NCBI GenBank assembly: GCA_016297895.1
Contig: JAEDFS010000065.1
Span: 1-8,889, forward strand
Origin: Marvinbryantia sp.
Lineage (GTDB): Bacteria; Bacillota; Clostridia; Lachnospirales; Lachnospiraceae
Direction of reading: 5' to 3'
Length of the DNA: 8,889 nt
The translations under genes were made by a program, and so were the position numbers. Below the pieces are notes generated by a model that was given only the letters and a program-made list of their open reading frames with translations, searched no databases and was not told the DNA's origin. Within the stretch, counting starts at the first letter, position 1. Every line of letters begins with the position of its first letter. Of the stretch, positions 1 to 6,445 are shown one piece after another.

Positions 1-107
1 CTGGTCTTCTGCAGTTTTACGGTGGATACCAGCTTCATGGCTTTCGTAATCTGTCCAATACTGGACACACTGCTTCTGCGCCTCTGTATATCTCTCATGG
101 AAGCCAT
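1..107 (-). CDS. atpG: ATP synthase F1 gamma subunit, N-terminal fragment
   Basis: Only the first 35 codons plus two bases are in the window; the gene continues past base 1. The visible N-terminus reads MASMRDIQRRRSSVSSIGQI and then TKAMKLVSTVKLQKT. This is the classic first helix of the gamma subunit, with the I-x-Q-I-T-K-A-M-K-x-V pattern. Gamma is the central rotor shaft that couples c-ring rotation to the catalytic head. The ATG at 107 is preceded by GGGGTGAT (113-120), five bases upstream and directly after the atpA stop codon, so the two genes are tightly coupled. It is too short to appear in ORF lists with a length cut-off but is unmistakable. In this operon type atpD (beta) and atpC (epsilon) would follow outside the window. 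Confidence 0.95.
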   Translation of the reverse strand, partial: MASMRDIQRRRSSVSSIGQITKAMKLVSTVKLQKT

Positions 108-120
108 ACGGTATCACCCC

Positions 121-1629
121 TTACTTTTTGAATTCTTCCTTGCACTCAGCAATGGCTGCCTGCAGTGTTTTCTCTGTCTCTTCCGTCATTTCTTTTGTTT
201 CACGGATCGATGCGGGAATCTCCGGATACTTGGTGCGGATCAGTTCAAACAGAGCATCCTGGAATGTCAGGATCTGATCCACTGCAATGTCCAGGAGATA
301 CTTTTTGGTTGCCGCATAGATGATGATAACCTGGAATTCCACCGGCATGGGATTGTACTGAGTCTGCTTCAGAACTTCCTTGATTCGTTCTCCCTGTGCC
401 AGCTTCTCTTTGGTATCTGCATCCAGCTCGGATCCAAACTGTGAGAATGCTGCCAGTTCACGATACTGCGCCAGTTCCACACGAATGGGAGCCGCAAATT
501 TCTTCATGGCCTTGATCTGTGCGGATCCCCCGACTCGGGAAACGGACAGACCGGCATTGACCGCCGGACGGAAACCGGCATTGAACATCTCGGTCTCCAG
601 ATAGATCTGACCATCTGTAATGGAAATCACATTGGTCGGAATGTATGCAGATACGTCTCCTGCCTGGGTCTCGATGATAGGAAGTGCTGTCAGAGAACCT
701 CCTCCCAGTTCATCAGACAATCTGGCTGCACGTTCCAGCAGTCTGGAGTGCAGATAGAATACATCTCCCGGATAAGCTTCACGTCCGGGCGGACGCTTCA
801 GAAGCAGAGACAGGGTACGGTAAGCTGCCGCATGTTTGGACAGGTCATCGTAGATGATCAGCACATCATCTCCGTTCTCCATCCATTCCTCTCCTATGGC
901 ACATCCTGAGTAAGGTGCAATGTACTGCAGCGGCGCCAGCTCACTGGCTGTAGAAGCCACGATGGTGGTATAATCCATAGCACCGTATTCTTCCAGGGTC
1001 TTTACGATGTTGGCAACCGTAGAAGATTTCTGTCCGATAGCTACGTAAATACATTTCACGCCCTGACCCTTCTGATTAATGATGGTATCGATAGCGATGG
1101 CTGTCTTTCCGGTCTGTCTGTCACCGATGATCAGCTCACGCTGTCCTCTTCCGATGGGAACCATGGAGTCAATCGCCTTGATTCCTGTCTGCAGCGGTGT
1201 ATCAACCGATTTTCTTGTGATAACACCTGGAGCCACACGCTCGATCTCTCTGTATTTTTCTGAGTTGATGGGGCCTTTGCCGTCAATGGGATGTCCAAGT
1301 GCATTGACAACACGTCCCAGCATTCCGTCTCCAACCGGCACCTGAACCACACGTCCTGTGGTCTTTACGGTATCTCCCTCACTGATACTGGTGGCATCGC
1401 TTAACAGTACGGCACCTACATTATCCTCTTCCAGGTTCAGCACCATACCTTCCACATTGCCGGGAAACTCCAGAAGTTCTCCCTGCATTGCGCTCTCCAG
1501 ACCATGAATACGGGCAATTCCGTCAGACACCTGCATGACCGTTCCCACATTGGAAACAGACATTTTGGAGGAATATCTCTTTATCTCATCTTTGATTACA
1601 GAACTTATTTCCTCTGGTCTTAAATTCAT
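121..1629 (-). CDS. atpA: ATP synthase F1 alpha subunit
   Basis: This encodes a 502-residue protein, the normal length for bacterial alpha. It is the non-catalytic nucleotide-binding subunit of the F1 head (alpha3-beta3), at the inner face of the membrane. Visible in order: an N-terminal stator-binding helix and beta-barrel domain (about 1-95); Walker A GDRQTGKT at 169-176; a Walker B strand VLIIYDDLSKHA at about 256-267; the alpha/beta family signature PAVNAGLSVS at 355-364; and the arginine finger R365 directly after it, which reaches into the neighbouring catalytic site on beta. A helical C-terminal domain follows. The ATG at 1629 is preceded by AAAGGA about 10 bases upstream. It lies 21 bases after the atpH stop and 13 bases before the atpG start. 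No key residue is missing. Confidence 0.98.
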   Translation of the reverse strand: MNLRPEEISSVIKDEIKRYSSKMSVSNVGTVMQVSDGIARIHGLESAMQGELLEFPGNVEGMVLNLEEDNVGAVLLSDATSISEGDTVKTTGRVVQVPVGDGMLGRVVNALGHPIDGKGPINSEKYREIERVAPGVITRKSVDTPLQTGIKAIDSMVPIGRGQRELIIGDRQTGKTAIAIDTIINQKGQGVKCIYVAIGQKSSTVANIVKTLEEYGAMDYTTIVASTASELAPLQYIAPYSGCAIGEEWMENGDDVLIIYDDLSKHAAAYRTLSLLLKRPPGREAYPGDVFYLHSRLLERAARLSDELGGGSLTALPIIETQAGDVSAYIPTNVISITDGQIYLETEMFNAGFRPAVNAGLSVSRVGGSAQIKAMKKFAAPIRVELAQYRELAAFSQFGSELDADTKEKLAQGERIKEVLKQTQYNPMPVEFQVIIIYAATKKYLLDIAVDQILTFQDALFELIRTKYPEIPASIRETKEMTEETEKTLQAAIAECKEEFKK

Positions 1630-1650
1630 GAGGTTTCTATCCTTTCTATC

Positions 1651-2208
1651 CTAATTATTGCTTTCCAGTGACATATTCATCAGTTTATGGCTCAGCCCCT
1701 CCAGTTTGGTCCGGATACTGCTGTCCACTACTGTGTCACCGATGCGGATCACCATACCCCCGATCAATGACGGATCGGTCTCAAATGACATTTCCATTTT
1801 CACATATCCGGTGGTCTCCAGCAGCCGCTTTTCCACCTTTGCCTTCCACTCATCGGATAATTCTGCGGGGGTAATGACAGATGCCACTCCGATCTTATGA
1901 TATGCCTTCACCCTGTCCATAAAATAATCCAGGATCGCTCCCAGATCGCTGCAGCGTTCCTTCGTCACCACGATCCGTAAGAATCCCACCAGATCATCAC
2001 AGACTCTTCCTTTGAATACCCGTTCCGTAAAATCGATCTTCTCCGATTTACAGATATCCGGATTCATCAGAAGCTGCATCAACTCCGGTGTACTCGCAAG
2101 TGCTTCCTGCACCATCTTTACTTCTTCTGTCATTTCATCCAGGTTCTGTCGTTCCAGGCACAGATCATACAAGGCATCTCCATATATTTTGGAAACTAAT
2201 TTAGCCAT
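1651..2208 (-). CDS. atpH: ATP synthase F1 delta subunit
   Basis: This encodes a 185-residue protein of normal length for bacterial delta (OSCP homologue). Delta sits on top of the F1 head and ties alpha to the peripheral stalk formed by the b subunits. The N-terminal helical domain opens with MAKLVSKIYGDALYDLCLE, close to the family pattern (Y-A-x-A-L-F/Y-x-x-A). The C-terminal signature, DPSLIGGMVIRIGDTVVDSS followed by IRTKLEGL, covers residues 145-171. The ATG at 2208 lies inside the end of atpF, giving a 13-nt overlap. Its ribosome binding site AGGTGATG is within atpF coding sequence, so translational coupling with the b subunit is expected. Confidence 0.96.
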   Translation of the reverse strand: MAKLVSKIYGDALYDLCLERQNLDEMTEEVKMVQEALASTPELMQLLMNPDICKSEKIDFTERVFKGRVCDDLVGFLRIVVTKERCSDLGAILDYFMDRVKAYHKIGVASVITPAELSDEWKAKVEKRLLETTGYVKMEMSFETDPSLIGGMVIRIGDTVVDSSIRTKLEGLSHKLMNMSLESNN

Positions 2209-2711
2209 GTGTCATCACCTATTTCCTTCAATGTCTCCTCCAGCAGAGAATCCTGTACCTTCGTGTCAATAGATGCAGCAACTGCTTTCCCTGCCATAAG
2301 TGAAGCAATGGAAATCATTTCTTTCTTCATATCATCCGCAGCTTTCTTTCTGTCCAGTTCGATCTGTGCATTTGCTCTTGCTATGATGCGGGCAGCCTCT
2401 TCATTGGCTTCTTCTTTGATCTTTTCCGCATTCTGCAGCGCTTTCTGCCTTGCCTGGCTTAAGATCTCATCTGCTTCCTTGTTGATGTTTTTAATTCTGG
2501 CTTCGTAGTCTTCCTTTAACAGCCTCGCCTGATCCTTATCCGCCTGAGCCGTGTCAATATCATTTTTGATCTTTTCCTGACGTTTTTTCAGAAACTCTCT
2601 TGCCGGATTAAACAGCAGATAAGAGAGGAATGTGAACATGACCAGCATGGCGATCATCAGAAGCACAGTGTCCATCAGAAGCTGCGCATCCAGATTAAAC
2701 AATCTGTCCAA
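2196..2711 (-). CDS. atpF: ATP synthase Fo b subunit
   Basis: This encodes a 171-residue protein with the standard b-subunit plan. One N-terminal membrane helix (about residues 11-34, from LLMDTVLLMIAMLVMF) is followed by the short NPAREFLKKRQEKI turn. A long, charged, alanine-rich coiled coil then makes up the rest. Two copies form the peripheral stalk that holds the F1 head still. The start codon is TTG at 2711, supported by GGGAGG at 2719-2724 with seven bases between, and by the family-like N-terminus MDRLFNLDAQLL. The internal ATG at residue 13 would remove the periplasmic end of the membrane helix and has no comparable support. The 3' end overlaps atpH by 13 nt. Only one b gene is present here, so the stalk is predicted to be a homodimer. 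Confidence 0.95.
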   Translation of the reverse strand: MDRLFNLDAQLLMDTVLLMIAMLVMFTFLSYLLFNPAREFLKKRQEKIKNDIDTAQADKDQARLLKEDYEARIKNINKEADEILSQARQKALQNAEKIKEEANEEAARIIARANAQIELDRKKAADDMKKEMISIASLMAGKAVAASIDTKVQDSLLEETLKEIGDDTWLN

Positions 2712-2718
2712 GGTTTCG

Positions 2719-2724
2719 CCTCCC
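2719..2724 (-). promoter_or_regulatory. Ribosome binding site deciding the TTG start of atpF
   Basis: The minus strand carries GGGAGG seven bases before TTG at 2711. It fits the anti-Shine-Dalgarno well and settles the choice of a non-ATG start over the internal ATG at residue 13. Confidence 0.8.
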
Positions 2725-2749
2725 TTCTATTCTTTCTGTCTGCCGCTAT

Positions 2750-3010
2750 TTATAATTTTCCTAACAGCGGATTTGCAAACAGAAGAATGAATGCGATTGC
2801 AAGACCGTAAAGACCTGTTGTCTCGGCAACAGCCTGTCCAAGAAGCATGGTGGACATGATATCACCTTTTGCTCCCGGATTTCTTCCCACTGCATTTGCA
2901 CCATAACCTGCAGCGATACCCTGTCCAACACCGGGACCGATACCTGCGATCATTGCCAGACCTGCACCAATTGCGGAACATGCTAAAATTAATCCTTCGT
3001 TTGTAATCAT
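2750..3010 (-). CDS. atpE: ATP synthase Fo c subunit, Na+-binding type
   Basis: This encodes an 86-residue, two-helix hairpin proteolipid that forms the rotating c ring. Helix 1 contains the glycine-rich stretch GAGLAMIAGIGPGVGQG (residues 15-31). The polar loop contains the conserved R-N-P (43-45; R-Q-P in most family members). Helix 2 carries the ion-binding carboxylate E63 in the segment QAVAETTGLYG (59-69). The full ligand set known from Na+ F-ATPases such as Ilyobacter tartaricus (Q32, V63, E65, S66, T67, Y70 there) is present as Q30, V61, E63, T64, T65 and Y68. The family knowledge says this set binds Na+; that this enzyme uses Na+ in the cell is inference. The ATG at 3010 has a very strong site, AGGAGG eight bases upstream, which suits the roughly ten copies needed per complex. 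Confidence 0.97.
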   Translation of the reverse strand: MITNEGLILACSAIGAGLAMIAGIGPGVGQGIAAGYGANAVGRNPGAKGDIMSTMLLGQAVAETTGLYGLAIAFILLFANPLLGKL

Positions 3011-3052
3011 TTTTATTTCCTCCTAAAATTTTGTTCTTGTGTAACTGTTGTT

Positions 3053-3793
3053 TTATGAATCGCTTTCCGGCATCTTCTGAGCGGTGAACGCCATCGTCAG
3101 CATACAGAATACATATGTCTGAATCGCTCCGGAAAAGACATCAAAATAAATATGCAGAATGCCCGGCCATCCGATTGCGAACCTGGACAGCAGCTGATAG
3201 ATCAGGGACATCATAACCGTTCCTGAAAGTACGTTGCCGAACAGACGCAGGGACAGGGAAAACGGCACTGCGATCTCTCCGATCAGGTTGATCGGAAACA
3301 GAAACGGCAGTGGCTGAAACAGCCCTGTAAATGCACCGACTTTGTTATATTTGATATTATTGTACTGAATGATACCAAATGTAATCAAACCCAGCGGCAA
3401 AGTGACGCCATAGTCTGCTGTGGGCGGCCGGAGTCCAAAAAGGCCGGATATATTGCTGACAAAAATAAACAGAAACAGGGCACTGATGTAGTTGACAAAC
3501 TTTCCGGCATACTTACCCATGCTTCCGGATACCATCTTATCCAGCATCTCCACGATCAGCTCCACCACATTCTGAAATGCTCCGGGAATCTCTTCCGCCC
3601 GTTTCATCCTGCTGTTGGCTGCAACAGCAAACGCCAGCAATACTGCCATTACGATCAGAACGCTGACATGTGTTGTGGTAATCCACAGCTCCTGGCCAAA
3701 CAGTTCAAATCTGATCAGACCGTGGATCATGAAATCCACATCTCTGCCCTCCGCTGCCAGCAAAAAGCCCTGGCTTAAACCAATGCTTCCCAC
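3053..3793 (-). CDS. atpB: ATP synthase Fo a subunit
   Basis: This encodes a 246-residue polytopic membrane protein forming the static half of the ion channel beside the c ring. The essential arginine is R183 in SLSLRLFGNVLSG, the family hallmark (R210 in Escherichia coli). Other conserved parts include the amphipathic helix with NVVELIVEMLD (75-85), LPFLFPINLIGEI (about 162-174) and the last helix ending in QTYVFCMLTMAFTAQ (225-239). The start codon is GTG at 3793. The ribosome binding site GGAAGGTGA (3798-3806) overlaps the stop codon of atpI, so the two genes are translationally coupled. A start at the internal ATG of residue 22 is possible, since the first 21 residues are less conserved-looking, but it has weaker context. 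Confidence 0.96.
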   Translation of the reverse strand: MGSIGLSQGFLLAAEGRDVDFMIHGLIRFELFGQELWITTTHVSVLIVMAVLLAFAVAANSRMKRAEEIPGAFQNVVELIVEMLDKMVSGSMGKYAGKFVNYISALFLFIFVSNISGLFGLRPPTADYGVTLPLGLITFGIIQYNNIKYNKVGAFTGLFQPLPFLFPINLIGEIAVPFSLSLRLFGNVLSGTVMMSLIYQLLSRFAIGWPGILHIYFDVFSGAIQTYVFCMLTMAFTAQKMPESDS

Positions 3794-3797
3794 CTTC

Positions 3798-3806
3798 TCA
3801 CCTTCC
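3798..3806 (-). promoter_or_regulatory. Ribosome binding site of atpB overlapping the atpI stop
   Basis: The minus strand reads GGAAGGTGA, whose last three bases are the TGA stop of atpI, followed by GAAG and then the GTG start of atpB. Termination on atpI therefore places the ribosome on the atpB start. Confidence 0.75.
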
Positions 3807-4208
3807 TTTCTTCAGATTTCCTAACACTCTGTGCAGCAAAGGCTGCACATAAGCCCCCGGCTTTAATGCCAGAAGCCCCAAGAAAATAGCAACGACATTT
3901 CCTTTCAGGTAATATGCACCCAGCGCAAGAACCATTGCCCCGCCCATGCGCAGAAGAGACTGTTTCCGCAGATATTTTCCGGCGGAATCACCAGGCATCT
4001 CCATGGCATATTCAATGGACCGGTACATATGAGCTGCCATTGCTGCAGCTCCCGCCACACCTGCTCCCATCGATAAAAGCCAGACCACTCTGTCACTCAC
4101 AAACCAGATCCCTGCAAGGCAGATCACAATGCCCCACAGTACCGTTCCCAGAATCAGCTCCGTAAGGGTCTGATGGGAATCCCCGGTTCCGTTATTTAGA
4201 TGTTCCAT
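3798..4208 (-). CDS. atpI: ATP synthase subunit I (AtpI-like membrane protein)
   Basis: This encodes a 136-residue small membrane protein with about four hydrophobic segments: ILGTVLWGIVICLAGIWFV (19-37), VVWLLSMGAGVAGAAAMAAH (about 41-60), LLRMGGAMVLALGAYYL (about 85-101) and VVAIFLGLLALKPGAYV (105-121). Size, topology and position directly before atpB match the ATP synthase I family. Work on other bacteria implicates AtpI in c-ring assembly, with a Mg2+/cation role proposed together with AtpZ; it is usually not part of the finished enzyme. The family is poorly conserved, so the assignment rests on topology plus position. The ATG at 4208 lies 17 nt inside the end of the upstream atpZ gene, with an AAGGAGAAG site about nine bases ahead of it. 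Confidence 0.82.
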   Translation of the reverse strand: MEHLNNGTGDSHQTLTELILGTVLWGIVICLAGIWFVSDRVVWLLSMGAGVAGAAAMAAHMYRSIEYAMEMPGDSAGKYLRKQSLLRMGGAMVLALGAYYLKGNVVAIFLGLLALKPGAYVQPLLHRVLGNLKKGR

Positions 4209-4449
4209 GGTCTTTCTTCTCCTTTTCCTGCGTGTCTTTGTTCTTTGGAATCAACTGCTTTAACAGCAGATAGCAGTTCCTGCAGCCTGCCAGGATCCCC
4301 AGGATCAGAAGGGGGAGCACCGTATGCCATCCCCAGGTCTCATCCAGCCAGACACCGAAGAACACACAAAGAATAATGGGAGCCAGCATGCTGATTCCAA
4401 TCTGGGTAATCATCGCTATGTTACGATATCCATCTTTTTTGAAATCCAT
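4192..4449 (-). CDS. atpZ: AtpZ-like small membrane protein, first gene of the atp operon
   Basis: This encodes an 85-residue protein with two membrane helices (about 10-30 and 41-65) separated by a GVWLDETWG loop, and a very charged lysine/glutamate-rich C-terminal tail. The G-x-x-L-D-x-x pattern between the helices and the place at the head of the operon match the AtpZ (ATPase gene1) family. The family is linked with AtpI to c-ring assembly or to supply of divalent cations. It is the first gene after the promoter at 4482-4510. Its ATG at 4449 has an AGGAGG at 4459-4464 with nine bases between. The symbol is inferred from position and topology; sequence conservation in this family is low. 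Confidence 0.75.
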   Translation of the reverse strand: MDFKKDGYRNIAMITQIGISMLAPIILCVFFGVWLDETWGWHTVLPLLILGILAGCRNCYLLLKQLIPKNKDTQEKEKKDHGTSK

Positions 4450-4481
4450 CGGATGCTGCCTCCTATTGCTATTTGGCTTTT

Positions 4482-4510
4482 ATTTTAAATCATTTTATCG
4501 CTGATGTCCA
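4482..4510 (-). promoter_or_regulatory. Sigma-A promoter of the atp operon
   Basis: On the minus strand the -35 box is TGGACA (4505-4510) and the -10 box is TAAAAT (4482-4487), each one mismatch from consensus, with an exact 17-bp spacer. The predicted transcription start is near 4475, giving a leader of about 25 nt before atpZ. The -35 box lies inside one arm of the palindrome at 4504-4557, and a repeated ATTTTATCGCT box lies in the spacer, so access is probably regulated. Confidence 0.75.
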
Positions 4511-4549
4511 GTTATTTTATCGCTTTTCCACAGAAAAGGGCGGTAAAAT
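4492..4549. repeat. Three ATTTTAYCGC boxes around the atp promoter
   Basis: On the plus strand the 11-mer ATTTTATCGCT occurs at 4492-4502 and again at 4514-4524, exactly 22 bp apart (about two helical turns). A third, inverted copy with one mismatch (GCGGTAAAAT) is at 4540-4549. One copy is in the promoter spacer and one is just upstream of the -35 box. This layout resembles operator sites bound cooperatively on one face of the helix, but no known regulator is recognised. Confidence 0.5.
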
Positions 4550-4557
4550 ACTGGCAT
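4504..4557. repeat. 54-bp imperfect palindrome overlapping the atp -35 box
   Basis: Plus-strand arms ATGTCCAGTTATTTTATCGC (4504-4523) and the inverse of 4541-4557 pair with two single-base bulges and one T.G wobble. An inner perfect stem CTTTTC/GAAAAG (4523-4528 and 4533-4538) closes a CACA loop. About 22 base pairs form in total. Read on the plus strand the structure is followed by T6 (4557-4562), as in an intrinsic terminator; read on the minus strand no T tract follows. It could be an operator, a block to antisense transcripts, or a weak 3' end for the upstream ytvI-like gene. Confidence 0.6.
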
Positions 4558-4560
4558 TTT

Positions 4561-4578
4561 TTGTGAATTTTTAAACAA
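4561..4578. promoter_or_regulatory. Candidate Rex (NADH-sensing repressor) operator
   Basis: The plus strand has half-site TTGTGAA, four T, then half-site TAAACAA. Against the Firmicute Rex pattern TTGTKAA-N4-TTMACAA this is 13 of 14 positions, with an exact 18-bp length. Rex links NADH/NAD+ ratio to fermentation and energy genes. The site is about 50 bp upstream of the mapped -35 box, which is far for direct repression, and the region is AT-rich, so chance is a real alternative. Confidence 0.4.
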
Positions 4579-4599
4579 ATTCCGGCATTTGCCTAAAAC

Positions 4600-5640
4600 T
4601 CACTCCCGGGAGGAGGAAGGATTCATTTCCCGATAGATCTCTTCGATCAGGAGATAACTGACCGGTCCTAAAATGACTCCCGAGATTCCGTAGATCCGAA
4701 GTCCCAGATAGACGGTGATCACCATAACAATGGGATATACGCCGATCTTATCCCCGATCAGTTTCGGTTCCAGATACTCACGCAGCATATTTGTTGCCAG
4801 AAACAGAACTCCCAGGCAGATTCCATAGGCTGCCTGCCCGGTAAATACCAGATAAAGGGCCCAGGGGACAAGAACCGTTCCCGTTCCGATGAACGGCAGC
4901 GCATCCAGAAGGCCGATGAGAATGCCCATCAGAAGTGCATACGGGTACCGCAAAAGCCATAGACCTGCCACACACACGGTCATCACAATGAGAATGATCG
5001 TGATCTGCGCTTTCAGCCATGCTCCTCCCAGGTTCTGCATGGCCTTTAAGATCCGGCTCGTCTGCTCAAAAAACGGATATTCGTTTAATCGCCTGCGAAT
5101 CTCATCATAATCCTTCAAAAGCAATACTACTGAAATAAACATCACCAGGAACACTCCAAGCCACCGGAAGAATCCCATCATATAAGACAGAGAATTCTTC
5201 AGCATCCCCGGAACGGAATAAGACTTTACACTCTCCTCCAGCACCTGAAAATTTTGATATACGAACTGCTCCATCTGCTGCGCATGGATCCCCGTCTTCT
5301 CTTCCACCATCCTGCAGCAGTCGCTGACAAATTGTTCTGTCTGCAGCGCATAGCCATCCAGATTGGCTGCCAGATTACAGATCTGCCTCCACAGCTGACT
5401 TCCCAGTATATAAATAAGTACTGCCAGTACTCCCAGAAGCAGCATAAGAAGAAATCCCCCTGAGAGAACCCGGCTCAGATGGTATTTCCGGTAAAAGAAA
5501 TCTGCGGCAGGCAGCACTAATTTCACCAGAAGCCATGCAATGAAAAAAGGAATCACAGCCGGCAGTACATACTTCATTCCGAGATATACTGCCGCTGCAA
5601 TTCCCACGATTTTGATTCCGTTTACCCAATTCTTCTGCAT
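4600..5640 (-). CDS. AI-2E family / YtvI-like membrane permease
   Basis: This encodes a 346-residue polytopic membrane protein of the AI-2E transporter family (PF01594 type), closest in style to Firmicute YtvI sporulation membrane proteins. Paired hydrophobic helices open the protein (about 10-40 and 59-80). A long soluble, helical segment follows (about 85-150). The C-terminal core carries the family motifs DALPFIGTG at 246-254, REYLEPKLIG at 287-296 and GISGVILGP at 318-326. The family includes proposed exporters of autoinducer-2 and Na+/H+ antiporters; substrate cannot be read from this sequence. The ATG at 5640 has GGGAG about eight bases upstream. It follows the pseudouridine synthase gene by 70 bp without a convincing terminator or promoter, suggesting co-transcription. 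Its stop is 150 bp upstream of atpZ. Confidence 0.85.
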   Translation of the reverse strand: MQKNWVNGIKIVGIAAAVYLGMKYVLPAVIPFFIAWLLVKLVLPAADFFYRKYHLSRVLSGGFLLMLLLGVLAVLIYILGSQLWRQICNLAANLDGYALQTEQFVSDCCRMVEEKTGIHAQQMEQFVYQNFQVLEESVKSYSVPGMLKNSLSYMMGFFRWLGVFLVMFISVVLLLKDYDEIRRRLNEYPFFEQTSRILKAMQNLGGAWLKAQITIILIVMTVCVAGLWLLRYPYALLMGILIGLLDALPFIGTGTVLVPWALYLVFTGQAAYGICLGVLFLATNMLREYLEPKLIGDKIGVYPIVMVITVYLGLRIYGISGVILGPVSYLLIEEIYREMNPSSSRE

Positions 5641-5710
5641 CCCGCTTCTCCCATGCCTGCTTCCCGGTTGGGGCCTTTTGACTCCAATCTCTTCTATTAA
5701 CCCGCATGGT

Positions 5711-6439
5711 CTAGTATGCCCCGCTTTTCGGGATCCTATGATTCCGGTGAAAAAGAAGCTTCCCGAAAGACTTTTTTTTCACGGGAAAATCAGTAAAAGG
5801 CTCCCCTTCCGGTTCACAGAAAAATGTCATTTCCTTTCCCGTCTGTGGATGGATCAGTTCCAGACGGTATGCACAAAGCCCCATTCCGGAAACAGGCTCT
5901 TTCGACGGATGATATTTCCGGTCTCCCACAATCGGAAACCCTGCCGCCGCCAGCTGCACCCGGATCTGATGATGGCGTCCTGTAAAAAGCTCTATTTCCA
6001 GCAAAGCCTTTCTGCCTTTTTCTTCCCTTACCTGATATCTCAGACAGGCTTTCTTTGCCCCGGGCACCTGTGCCGGAACTGTCGAAGAAGTGTTGGTCCT
6101 TCCGTCCTTTTTCAGATAATGAACCAATTCCCCCGTCTTCTCTGCGGGGAGTCCATCTGTCACTGCCAGATAGTACTTTTTCATCCTTCCGTCCTGTACC
6201 TGAGCACTTAAAGAAGCTGCACTTTTGCTGTTCTTTGCAAACACCACAAGTCCCTGCACCGGCTGATCCAGACGGTGAATAATTCCAAGATAAGGAGCTG
6301 ACTTTCCTTCTCTTTCCGCCAGATAAGTGCGTACCATACTTTCCAGATCCTTTTTCCCGATGGACGCATTCTGCACAGCAAGGCCGGCAGGCTTGCGGCA
6401 GATCAGAATACATTTGTCTTCATATATAATATCGATCAT
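5711..6439 (-). CDS. RluA-family RNA pseudouridine synthase
   Basis: This encodes a protein of 242 residues when read from the ATG at 6439. It converts a uridine in rRNA or tRNA to pseudouridine; the exact target cannot be told. The motif HRLDQPVQGLVVFAKN carries the catalytic aspartate (residue 58 from this start). The usual RluA form is HRLDxxTSG, so this is the Q-P-V-x-G variant subgroup. Further family marks are KYYLAVTDG, the late FTGRHHQIRVQLAAAGFPIVGDRKY block, and LELIHPQTGKEM. A longer frame begins with TTG at 6457, but that codon lies upstream of the ribosome binding site AGGAG (6446-6450), which has ideal spacing of six bases to the ATG at 6439; the shorter form is therefore chosen. 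An A8 run near the 3' end (5772-5779) precedes a basic tail of about 20 residues. Confidence 0.93.
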   Translation of the reverse strand: MIDIIYEDKCILICRKPAGLAVQNASIGKKDLESMVRTYLAEREGKSAPYLGIIHRLDQPVQGLVVFAKNSKSAASLSAQVQDGRMKKYYLAVTDGLPAEKTGELVHYLKKDGRTNTSSTVPAQVPGAKKACLRYQVREEKGRKALLEIELFTGRHHQIRVQLAAAGFPIVGDRKYHPSKEPVSGMGLCAYRLELIHPQTGKEMTFFCEPEGEPFTDFPVKKKSFGKLLFHRNHRIPKSGAY

Positions 6440-6445
6440 GATGGT

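Noticed and set aside
4545..4580. Second sigma-A promoter upstream of the palindrome (TTCACA region)
   Set aside because: No -10-like hexamer lies 16-18 bp from TTCACA; only TATTTT at 11 bp is present.
5641..5710. Terminator or promoter between the pseudouridine synthase and permease genes
   Set aside because: Only a distant CCATGC/GCATGG pairing and no T tract or -35/-10 pair were found; co-transcription is simpler.
5540..6211. Plus-strand open frame of 223 codons
   Set aside because: It is the shadow of the pseudouridine synthase and permease genes on the opposite strand and reads as cysteine/proline/histidine-rich nonsense without domains.
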